This document shows, piece by piece, positions 1-8,176 of a DNA stretch of 25,308 bases. Every line of letters starts with the position of its first letter. Position 1 is the first letter of the stretch. The notes below the pieces were generated by a model. It made no database searches and had not been told where the DNA came from. It saw only the letters and a program-made list of their open reading frames with translations. Source of the DNA: Gonapodya sp. JEL0774 (Eukaryota > Monoblepharomycota > Monoblepharidomycetes > Monoblepharidales > Gonapodyaceae); NCBI GenBank assembly GCA_027604505.1, contig JADIIX010000225.1, positions 1 to 25,308 of the forward strand, written 5' to 3'. Position numbers and translations under genes: made by a program.

Positions 1-89
1 TTGTACGTTATCCCCGCCGCCCCCCGGCCCGTCGTGCATTCCCCCCTCCCCTCTACCGACCGCAATTTCACCACCAAAAGATCCCCTAG
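1..89 (+). other. 3' part of a MIX23 intron
   Basis: This is C/T-rich sequence ending in CTAG directly before the MIX23 exon. No alternative coding frame here joins in phase to the exon. Its 5' splice site is outside the window. Confidence 0.5.
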
Positions 90-446
90 GACATCTCCGC
101 CTTCAAACTGTTCCTCCGTGACGCCCGCACGATCGACGATCGCATCGTGACCAGCATCAACGCGTTACGGGACCGCACCTCGGCCAGCTCGCACGCAGCG
201 AGCACCGACACCTTCCTCTCCCGCTGCGCCGCCCTCCGCCTCCACACTCAACAATCCCAAGCATCCCGCGACGCCTTTGTGCGCACCTGTGTTGGTGTCG
301 TGGAGGCCGAGGTTGCGAAAAGGAAGGACCAGGGGGAGTCGGTGGTGGTGGCAGAGACGGAACTGAGGATGATGAGGGCGGAGCTGGAGGTGGAGAGTAT
401 TTTGAAGGAGAGGGCCGCGAGGACGTTTAAGGAACGGTGTAGGTGA
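90..446 (+). CDS. MIX23: MIX23 (CCDC58) family protein, 3' exon only
   Basis: This is the terminal exon of a small mitochondrial intermembrane-space protein of the MIX23/CCDC58 family; the upstream exon(s) lie outside the window. It starts after a CCTAG acceptor at 85-89 and reads 118 codons to a TGA. Diagnostic motifs are RTIDDRIV near the exon start, a cysteine pair spaced C-x20-C (SRC...RTC) with QASRD inside it, and the C-terminal ERAARTFKERCR. Human MIX23 has RTIDDRIV, C-x20-C around HASRD, and ends its helical part with a similar FNERCR. The C-terminal half is a charged predicted coiled coil. In fungi the family is tied to mitochondrial import and the disulfide relay; that role is family knowledge. 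A GTG codon at 147 only looks like a start, because the frame is open upstream to the acceptor. The neighbouring gene is convergent. Confidence 0.8.
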   Translation, partial: DISAFKLFLRDARTIDDRIVTSINALRDRTSASSHAASTDTFLSRCAALRLHTQQSQASRDAFVRTCVGVVEAEVAKRKDQGESVVVAETELRMMRAELEVESILKERAARTFKERCR

Positions 447-830
447 TTGGGGGCGGGACGTGTCATGGTGGGACGAGACGAGACGTGTACATACACGGAC
501 TCCCCCAGCAGAATAGACTCACGATATTTTGCAGTAGACAGAAAATTACACGAAGCACACGACTACATGTTTCTCGCATTCCGAGATCTGGCCACTCTTT
601 TTGATTCTGTGACTGTTCCCTGTGAATCATGCAAGCTAGTCTACACAATCCGTCCCAACGTTCTGAAGACGTCACGAAAAGAACCGTAATGCAATTCAAA
701 CTATACAGTAAATATTATATCCAACGGTACTCAACCCACCACACCAGGTCACCTGCACAACCACACACCGTGTTACCCTCCACTTCGAGTACTCCTCCCC
801 AGCTACAAACGCGCCCCCCCACCCCATCCA
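447..830. other. Convergent 3' spacer, MIX23 / HYLS1-like
   Basis: These 384 bp lie between the stop codons of two convergent genes. I see no supported gene or repeat. Short open frames on both strands have no recognisable motifs. It presumably holds both 3' UTRs; no canonical AATAAA stands out. Confidence 0.5.
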
Positions 831-2859
831 TCATTTCAACCTCTTCAAAAACGGATCGCTCTTCCACACCTGCTGCATGCTCTGGAACGACCGGACGGCT
901 GGCGCGGTAGGTATACATTTGTTTTTTTTTCCCCCGATTTTTCCGAAGGTTTCGAGGTGTGCGAATTTTCGAGCGTGGTGAGGAGGGTGGAGGGTGTGGG
1001 TGTGATGGTCGGTGCAGAGGTTCCGAGGGTGGCGTACGGGCAGGTGGAAACAGTACCAGGTTCGTAAGCATCCATGCGGGACCAGAAGGCCAAACGGGCT
1101 GGCGTGACGCGTGAACACACAAGGGGTTACTCACGGTCGCTCTTCTTCCTGTACATGGGTCTCCCCGCTGCCGCTGCCGCTCCCCGCGCGTTGGAAGCGA
1201 CTAGCGTCAACGACCACCAAAACAACCGAAAAGAATAATTTTGCACACGATGTTGATCGCATCGCACGTCACAAACAGGTATGTACAACCAACCACTCAC
1301 ACCTCGAGCCCCCGCTCCCGCTCCCGCTCGACCCCGACACCGACCTCGCGTGCCCCTGCCAGGCCCGCCACTCCACCTCGTGTTCCTTGTACTGCACCGA
1401 TCGCGAGTCCCATCCCGGGTCGAGCACGGTGGACAGGTCGAAGTCGCGGGGGTGGAGGGGTCTGGGTGGGACGGGGGCGGGGGCGGTGCGCGTGCGGGAG
1501 TGGGTGTTGGAGTGGGTGGAGTGGGTGTGTGATGTGGTACGGGCGCGGCGCAGAGAGGATTCCGGTGCCGGTGGTGCGGTTGGCGCCGCGCCGAGTCCGG
1601 TCGTCCGGTCGCCGTAGCCGTCGCGGTCCACAGTACCGTACCCGTACCCGTACCGGCGCTGCTCCACCTCGTCCACCTCCTCATCGTCGTCGCCGTCGCC
1701 GCCGGCACCCAAACCACCACCACCGTTCAAGTGACCCCACGTGCGACCACGGGTGCGCGGTGCGGGTCTGTGGGGGTGCGATGGGGGTGCGTAGTCCACG
1801 TCGGAGTTGTTGTCGAGGTCGTCGTGTGCGTGGGCGTGAGCGTGTCGGTGGGAGGGCACGGCGGGGGCAAGGCGAGATGCTCCCACCGAACCACGTTCCG
1901 CGGCCCGGGGGAGGGCGGTGTCGGTCCTGTCCCTGTTCCTCTCCCTGTCTCTGTCCTTGTCCCTCTTCAATGACGCGCCGTCCATGGGGACGTGGAGGTG
2001 GTCCGAGCTCCACCTGGCGTGCTTGGGTGGCCGCTGGGCAGGGTGGGACGACTCAGCACGTGCACGTTGAGGGTTGCTTCGAGACGGTGCGTCCGTCTCG
2101 GGTTCCGAGTCCGCATGGGATTCGAGGGTGGGGAGGTTGGCGGCGATGGGGAACAAGTCCCATGTGGACTGTGACTGGGAGGAGGTGCGAGTAAGGTGAT
2201 CAGAGGTTGTTGGTTGGGGTTCTCTTTTAGGGGGAGGAGGCGAGGGACGGGACTGGGACTGGGTGTCAGGTCGATGTTGGGAGTGAGCGATGGTGTGGGA
2301 GTGGGAACGGTGGGTGGAATGTGAGAGCACCGAGTGAGGATGCGAGGGCTGAGTCACGGCGCGACTTGCGAGGGAGGTGGAGGTGGAGGTGGAATGCGAC
2401 TGCGAGTGGGTGCCGGTTGCGGTCGTTCTGGCCGGCTTGTTCTTGCTGTGGGTCAAGGCCTCCTCAAGCTCGAGGACGAACTCGCGGAGGACGGCGTCGG
2501 AGACATTGCCGTATCCTTTATTTTTTTGCAATTTTGTTGATGGGGGCCAAGGGCGAATACAGATGGAGGATTGAGATGGCAGGTCAAGGAGTGTCGGACC
2601 GACAAAGAACGTACCGAGTTCCTTGAGGTACCCGCGAATTTCGTCTACTGTTATCTCGTCGTGATTCGATGAGGACTATAGGAGAGGAGTACATCGGGGG
2701 CGAAAAAAGAAAATGGAGAAGTAGAGATGCCGGCGTGAATCAGCGGGCGCGGAACGGGAAGATTTGAAGAGATGGAGAAGAGAAACAACGTGCCATATTC
2801 GCAGGAGAGTTGATGTGCGCGTCCATTTCATCAGTGAATTCGTCGATGAGAGAATCCAT
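831..2859 (-). CDS. HYLS1: HYLS1-like centriolar protein (multi-exon; 3' splicing unresolved)
   Basis: Minus-strand gene. Suggested start is ATG at 2859 (MDSLIDEFTDEMDAHINSP), then a short exon ending at 2615, an intron, and a long exon 2515-1303. The last exon is about 898-831. The join at 2615/2515 is phase-consistent and gives DEIRGYLKELGYGNVSDAVL followed by REFVLELEEAL. This is the N-terminal signature I associate with HYLS1 (EEEI..QL..LGY.N....L.EF...L). The terminal exon reads SFQSMQQVWKSDPFLKRLK and stop, resembling the C-terminal HYLS1 box. The middle ~400 residues are low-complexity Ser/His/Arg/Gly with charged runs. HYLS1 acts in centriole-to-basal-body conversion and cilium assembly. 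The first donor is weak (GTTGTT with acceptor at 2648), and the path from 1303 to 898 passes candidate donors (GTGTGAG, GTGAGT) I could not settle. An ordinary disordered protein with a chance motif is the alternative. Confidence 0.5.
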
Positions 2860-2982
2860 GGTGGGGGTGGATTGAACGGGTTGGATGCGTTGTGTTCCTG
2901 TTGTGTCCCGAGTCCACCCACCACCCACTTGTGCTTCCCCCATTCCCACCACCCACCCAGTCCACCCACTCCCATCCCCCCG
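2860..2982. promoter_or_regulatory. Divergent promoter region, HYLS1-like / HROB-like
   Basis: Only 123 bp separate the two inferred start codons of oppositely oriented genes, so both 5' UTRs and core promoters must lie here or overlap the genes. It is rich in CCACCCA-type repeats. No TATA box is evident. Confidence 0.45.
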
Positions 2983-4188
2983 ATGTTCTCTGGCATTTCC
3001 CGTGCTTCTTCCCAGTTCAGACTTGGCTCCACCAAAACCCCTCTCAATCACTCTGTTTCAGATCAGCGCTCCCCTCCCTCCGCACAACCTCTCCCTCCGC
3101 CACCTCCTGTCCCACCACCTGCCGATCCCGCCCCTCTCGTTCCCCTTCTTCCCACAAAATCTGATGGAAGAAGACGCATTCCGGGGCCAATCGGCGCCTT
3201 ACCTGTCGTGGTACGTCGGCCCACTGCATTCCCCACCCACCGCACCGGACGCAATTGTGAAGAGTGTTTCCCCACCACTCACCTATCCCTCTCTCACCTT
3301 CCAGGACGAAGCTGAACTCCACCTCCTCATGTCCAGAAAATCCAAAGAAATCCGCCCTCCGCTCTCACTCAAGGACAACACGTCCGCATCCACATCCCCG
3401 CATCTCTCCGGCACATACGCTCACATCTTCCAGACTCCCAGGTGGGCAGCCGCATCAACGCGATTCCACCAACTCTCCCAAGGTATATATGTGCACAATA
3501 TGATCTTCTCCGTGTCCACGTGTTTCCCTCTTCCTCCTCACAGTACCGCTCATCTACTTCACCTGACTTCCTCACCTTCCCTCCCCGCACCCCGTGTCCC
3601 CTTCCCCCCTATAAGGCACCCCTCCCACCTCCCTCGCCCACATCCACGCCCCCGACTTCGGCTCCCGCGCCACCTGGCTCATCCTCTCTCTCCTTGACTG
3701 GCGCACCGACGAGGGCGCGGGGTACGCAAAGGCGGTGGACGAGTCGGGTCAGTATGGACTATGGTGTGGTAAACAGCCCTCCTTTTGTTTGGGCTCCGTT
3801 GGGGGGCACTGTTGTGCCGATGGAAAGGCCGTGCTTCTATGTGCGGTCGATTTTTGACCCCCAACTCCGTGGTGCTCAATGTGTTTCTAAAAATTGATAC
3901 CACCCACCCAGGCGAACTCCCACTCTACGTCGCCCCCGACGCCGTCTCAACCTACTCCGCACTCGGTGACTCCTCCATCCTCGTACGTACGTGCACCATG
4001 GTTCCGCCACCCTTACGTTGTTACTTACCCAACCCGCCCGACTCACCACGTCCCCACCTCAATCCTACCCTGGCGCGCACGTATAACGTATCCCATAGAT
4101 CCTCCACCGCCCCACTGTGTTCCGCCACCCCACCTCGGCCTCCGTGGTCCTCAACGTCGTCGCGGCGAACGTCGTGGAGGTGCTGTAA
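2983..4188 (+). CDS. HROB: HROB-like homologous-recombination OB-fold protein, compact
   Basis: Five inferred exons: 2983-3210, 3305-3482, 3616-3747, 3912-3982, 4099-4188. All junctions keep phase, giving 232 codons plus stop. Exon 1 ends with RRRIPGPIGALP, matching the RRFPGPAG.LP motif of HROB (C17orf53). Exon 2 ends in FQTPRWAAA, comparable to the family's GPW motif. Exons 3-5 form a short OB-fold-like segment: DESGEL (compare DPTGEM), LGDSSILILHRPTVF (compare KPGSVLLLKQIGVF) and VVLNVVAANVVEVL (compare YLNVTPNNLVHIY). HROB recruits and stimulates the MCM8-MCM9 helicase in recombination and crosslink repair. It is much shorter than human HROB (about 650 aa), with a proline-rich N-terminus. 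Intron 2 ends in ATAAG rather than CAG; a small extra exon near 3544-3594 is possible but runs into a stop in the natural phase. Confidence 0.6.
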
Positions 4189-4204
4189 AGTGATCAAACC
4201 GTAG

Positions 4205-4232
4205 CCGGTGACCGGTGACCGGATGACCGGTC
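4205..4232. repeat. GGTGACC-type short tandem/palindromic repeat
   Basis: Four spaced copies of CCGG joined by TGA units (CCGGTGA, CCGGTGA, CCGGATGA, CCGGTCG) just after the HROB-like stop codon. Confidence 0.7.
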
Positions 4233-4263
4233 GACGTGGCCTCCAAAGATGATGAGAGATATC

Positions 4264-4298
4264 GGATTGAATTGGATTGGATTGCATTGGATTGGATT
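4264..4298. repeat. ATTGG pentanucleotide microsatellite
   Basis: About six imperfect tandem ATTGG/ATTGA/ATTGC units, in the spacer between convergent genes. Confidence 0.75.
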
Positions 4299-4511
4299 TT
4301 GCACGCGAGTGGTCACGATAGTGCACGGCACAGCTATACGGTGTGGATGTGCATAACATACATTACTTTCATTATACCATACATCCCCGGTGTACCCATT
4401 CGCATAAACAATACATTACAGTTTGCATCCCCAGTCATCAGTCCTCAGTCCTCACCCGTCACCCACCCACCCACGTCCACACCCCGGGCCTCTCCCTCAC
4501 TTACTCACTCA

Positions 4512-6431
4512 CTATGACTCACTTTCTCCCGCACCCCCCGTCCCCATTTCCCACCCCATAGCCCACCCAACCACCCCGCCCACCACACCGCTCCCCACCT
4601 GATCCCTCCACGCGCTCCACATGTCGTACTCCCTATCCCTGTCCCTGTCCCGCTCCTGGTCCTCCTCACCCCCGTCCCCGTGTCCCGCGTCCCAAATCCA
4701 CCTCGCACACTGGGGAACCGTCGAGCACCCTGCATCGGCAGGGCCCGACTCGCTGTGGTAGGACCAGGAGATGGTGGTGGTGGAATGGTGTGGGGAGGTT
4801 GGGGACGGCGGGACCACGAGGACGCGGGAGAGGAAGGTTGTGGTCGTGGTAGGGGTGCGGGTGGGGGTGGTGGTGAGGAGAAGAATGGGAGTGGAGGGGG
4901 AAGACCAGGTCCGCGGCGTGGCGATGGATGTGAGGATGATTTCGAGTTCGATGGGGAATGTGGTGGACCAGGAGGCGTGGTGGTTGTGGTTGTGGTTGTG
5001 GTCCTGGTGTGATCCGCAGTCCAGTCCTCGTCCTCCCTCACCCATGCTCGCCCCTCCGACCCGGGCCACACACGCCGCCAGCACCCTCCACGACTCGATC
5101 GAAGACCACACGGCGGCGAGGAAGGCAGCCGTGTGGGGAGTGTGGGGGATCGAGGGGATGCCCGTGAGCGGGAGGAAGGACGATAGGGGGAGCGGGGACC
5201 GCGAGGGGATCGAGGACGAACGGGGTGTGGGGGCTGAAGGGAGGATGTACTTGGACAGCCCCTCGGGGATCCTGATGCGGTCCAGGGGGCATTGGATGAG
5301 TGTGAGTCGAGTGACGCCGGCTGGTGGCGTACGTGAGGCGGGTCCGGGTTGAGTCCCATTGTAGGCTTCCAAGACCCTCGCGAGCATGCCCTGGTTGATG
5401 TCCACGAGATCCATCCGGTCAAACACCAGGTGGCGCACCGTGCCGGCCGAGGCGCACGCGGTGAGGAGGGCAAGGCAGAAGGGTTTCGGGTCGAGGAGGG
5501 AGGTTGGGAAAAGGAAGGGGGTCAGCGAAGTGGAGGTGGAGGTTGAAGGGGTGGAGCGGGAGGAGGAGAAGCCGCGGGAGAGCGCGCCCAAGGGGAACGC
5601 GAGGGCGCTAGAGGTGGCCGTGCCGAGGGGGGATCCACGGAAGGTGACGCGGGTGATACCACCGCCGGCACCGGGCAGCGTAGGAGCTCCGTGAGGGTCG
5701 GTCGAGTGAACGTCCGGCGTCGGTACTACGGGCGAGGGCGCACGTGGAGGTACACCCTGTGCATTCCCGTCCCCGTCCCTTGCCGCTGCCGCCACTGCCA
5801 CCGCCACCCTGCGCACCAGGTCCGCGGTTCGGGCGGATTCGGACCTTGCGAAATGAGCCCACCGGCCGTTGTAGACGTTCAGGTCTGCGGGCATGATGAT
5901 GAGGATAGAACGGATGAGGCCGAGGTAGAAACGGTGGTTGGATGATGCGCCCGTGACGAGTTCGGAAGGGGGATGGCCCAAGGGGGACAAACGGAGCGCG
6001 GATTCGAGGAGGGACAGGCGGTTGGGTGCGCCCAAGGTGGATAAGTCGAAACTAGCGAGACACATTCAGTGGATGAATTACATACTTTTTCAAAGGCAAA
6101 AAACGAAAAAAAAACCGTCCCCAACCGAGCATCACGCTCCGTGTCCGACTCACGATCTCACGATGACCTCCTCCCACTGCACCCGCGCCGCCACACGAAA
6201 CCACTTCTTGCACACACGCATCAGGTGGGATAAGTTGGACACGCCAGGGTGGAAGGTCGAGGGGCGATGATCGGACGGGCTGGAATGCGGGTGGCGGGTG
6301 GACGGGGACGGAGAGGGGGAGGTGAAGGTGGAGAAGGAGCGGCGCACGCGGGAGAAGATGAACGTGAGGATCTCGGGAGGGAGAGAGGAGATGGTCGCCG
6401 GTGGGGGCGGGGTGGGGGAAAGGGGGGGCAT
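4512..6431 (-). CDS. F-box domain protein
   Basis: Two exons on the minus strand, 6431-6154 and 6051-4512, with a 102-bp intron (GTGAGT ... GCTAG). The phase is kept and the product is 605 aa. The N-terminus carries an F-box split by a ~35-residue Ser/Thr/Pro-rich insert: ISSLPPEILTFIFSRV (about aa 14-29), then LSHLMRVCKKWFRVAARVQW (about 68-87). The following region has scattered repeats of LRR-like character, such as VRHLVFDRMDLVDI and VTRLTLIQCPLDRIRIP, as in many fungal F-box/LRR proteins. The C-terminal 250 residues are low complexity (Thr, Pro, His-Asn and Arg-Asp runs). F-box proteins are substrate receptors of SCF ubiquitin ligases; the substrate is not predictable. It lies downstream of UCHL5 on the same strand, 342 bp away. 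Long open frames on the opposite strand at 4680-5350 are composition-driven shadows. Confidence 0.75.
6052..6153 (-). other. Intron of the F-box gene
   Basis: GTGAGT donor at 6153 and TCTCGCTAG acceptor ending at 6052, with a T-rich tract (read on minus) before the acceptor. It joins codon TC|T in phase. This intron explains why the two open frames do not overlap. Confidence 0.75.
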
Positions 6432-6773
6432 CGCTGGGGTAAGTCTGAACGGCTGGGCTGTGAGAGCCCTTCTGGTGTCAGTACTGAGGCACTCATGTTC
6501 CCTCAGACATCCCCCTTATCGTTCTTGTGTAAACAACAAAAATCGCTGTCTTTGGGCAGTGACAGATCTTTGGATCAATGTTGCCATTCATTTTTTCGCC
6601 AACAATATCCTCACGTGGTACGTACCCTTATGCATATAGAGATATCCGTCTGCACCATGTCGGTCTGATTGTTCTTTGTCTGTCTATGGTGAGGCTAAGT
6701 TGTCTCCCTATAAAGTAGTCTCACGTTTAATGCGCGCAAAGCGAATCATTCTCCGGCCTTCTGCATGCGATGC
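6432..6773. other. Spacer between UCHL5 3' end and F-box start
   Basis: 342 bp without a supported gene. On the minus strand it must hold the UCHL5 3' UTR and the F-box promoter. Composition drops to more A/T-rich around 6,520-6,760 compared with flanking exons. Confidence 0.5.
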
Positions 6774-8062
6774 TCATGACTTTTTTTCAGACTTCTCTGG
6801 TATAAGCGTTACCCCTGCCTTAGCCATCTGATTCAAAAGCTCCAGTGTAAAGCCCAGGAAGTTATGCCTTCGCCTCCCGTTCTCCCGCCCCCACCGTTCC
6901 AGTTTCTCCTTCTCGACTTCCACATCCGTTTCAATGTCCCGCCTCTCTACATCCGTCATAGACTCCGCACCTGCGCGAAGCTTTTCGGTCAAAATGTCCA
7001 GCGGTTTACGACGGAGGACTTGCAGGCTGAATTTGATGTTGGTGGGCTGTGCAGACATGCGGCGTTGAAGGATTGTGGAGAGTTGGGAGATCCAGGTGGT
7101 GGGAGTGGCGGGACCTGGTAGGGCAAGTCGTTTGCATCAAGGCGAGGTGGGGCGCGTGGTTGAACGGAAATCAGAGTGAGAATCTGCAAGGAATACGGTG
7201 TAGCTCACCGTGGTTGATTGGTCCACTTCTCAGCCCATCAAGTTCCCAAACTGCACCGTTTCGATACAAATAAGATACAAAGTGGAATAGTTCCTCCGCG
7301 TCCTCGGGGTCATTTGAGGAACCCTCGTTGACGAATGGGTCGGAGCCTGCAAACGCATTGTGAACATGCCTTAGAATGGCATGAGATCACCAATGCGCTT
7401 AGACATACATGAAGAGTAACCAACACAGGATATGTACGCACCGCATTTGTTCGGAGTTGGTTATTGCCAGGCCCCTTGTCTCCGCGTCCAACATTGACGT
7501 GAAGTCCCGAAACTCGGTGAGCATGGGACCGAGTTCAATGTCCGCATTCCTGCCAAAACACCCGCACAGAGCAATCATGCTCAGAGACTAAAAGGAGCCT
7601 CGCTCACGATGGTCGTCCGAGTCCCACTTACATCAAAATTGACAGTATCGCTTGGGTCGCACAAGCATTCTGGATTATCTGCTTCGCAAAAAACACAGTT
7701 CCGTCATCCGGTGCGACGCTCACGTCCGGTGGCAGTGTGGTTGCACCCTCGTAACGAAAGAGGAAGACGAATCCGTAGATGTTGGCGTCCGAGCCCTTGG
7801 GTCCGTGCGAAAAGACAACGGTGAACACTCCGCAAGGGAGACTATCCCCTCAATACATACCTCGAGCGATGTGATGTCGAAAACTTCCTCAACCTGCACT
7901 CCCGCAACACCCAACTGCGAGATTAGCTCCGTGAACACCTGAATGTGTGAAATAAATCAATTCCCGTGCAGAGTTTCAGCGGCAGACGAGAAGTCCGGCG
8001 ATGCTTTAGAGTGCACGAACCGCTGGATCGGATTCAATTAGACACCAGTTGCCGGTGCTCAT
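6774..8062 (-). CDS. UCHL5: UCHL5/UCH37 ubiquitin C-terminal hydrolase
   Basis: Six exons on the minus strand: 8062-8021, 7938-7861, 7795-7632, 7549-7442, 7369-7209, 7114-6774. Phases match throughout and give 297 aa (human UCHL5 is 329). The start gives MSTGNWCLIESDPA, then VFTELISQLGVAGVQVEEV, the peptidase C12 beginning. All four catalytic residues are present: Gln79 (FFAKQ), Cys85 (NACATQ), His160 (LFHFVSY) and Asp175 (ELDGLR). The UCH37-specific C-terminal ULD follows (NIKFSLQVL, then RRRHNFLGFTLELL), so this is UCH37 and not a short UCHL1/L3 type. The enzyme trims ubiquitin chains at the proteasome lid (via RPN13) and at INO80 in animals. Introns 2 and 4 end in AAG. The gene diverges from NBAS. 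Confidence 0.93.
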
Positions 8063-8176
8063 GTTTTGAAATTCGGATGACAGTTTGTGTTTGAAGGATT
8101 TCACCTGTGTCACAACTCGACCACAGGACATTCCCGAACTTCATACCTCCCGCACCTCTGTACAGTCCTTTTGGCT
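8063..8176. promoter_or_regulatory. Bidirectional promoter region, UCHL5 / NBAS
   Basis: 114 bp between the ATG of UCHL5 (minus) and the ATG of NBAS (plus). No TATA box is seen. It is at the right edge of the CpG-rich domain and must drive both housekeeping genes unless the 5' UTRs are longer and overlap. An upstream in-frame GTG at 8087 extends the NBAS frame but is not a likely start. Confidence 0.5.

Larger units (their letters stand above)
4189..4511. other. Convergent 3' spacer, HROB-like / F-box gene
   Basis: This is a 323-bp spacer between two convergent stop codons. It contains two short tandem repeats (listed separately) and C-rich CACCCA runs near 4450-4510. No gene is visible. Confidence 0.5.

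Noticed and set aside
1241-2194. 317-codon plus-strand open frame, very Arg-rich
   Set aside because: It is antisense to the HYLS1-like exon. The composition (runs of Arg/Pro/Gly) is that expected from the reverse of a Ser/His/Arg-rich coding exon in CpG-rich DNA, and it has no domain.
3544-3594. Extra HROB-like exon after the CACAG acceptor at 3543
   Set aside because: In the phase set by exon 2 it meets TGA after seven codons. The ATAAG acceptor at 3615 joins in phase without a stop.
4680-5352. Long plus-strand open frames (110 and 193 codons)
   Set aside because: Gly/Val/Arg-rich antisense shadows of the F-box gene without motifs.
4505-5473. 322-codon minus-strand open frame in another phase of the F-box exon
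   Set aside because: It is a Pro/Ser/Arg-rich shadow of the real frame (6051-4512), which joins in phase to the F-box exon.
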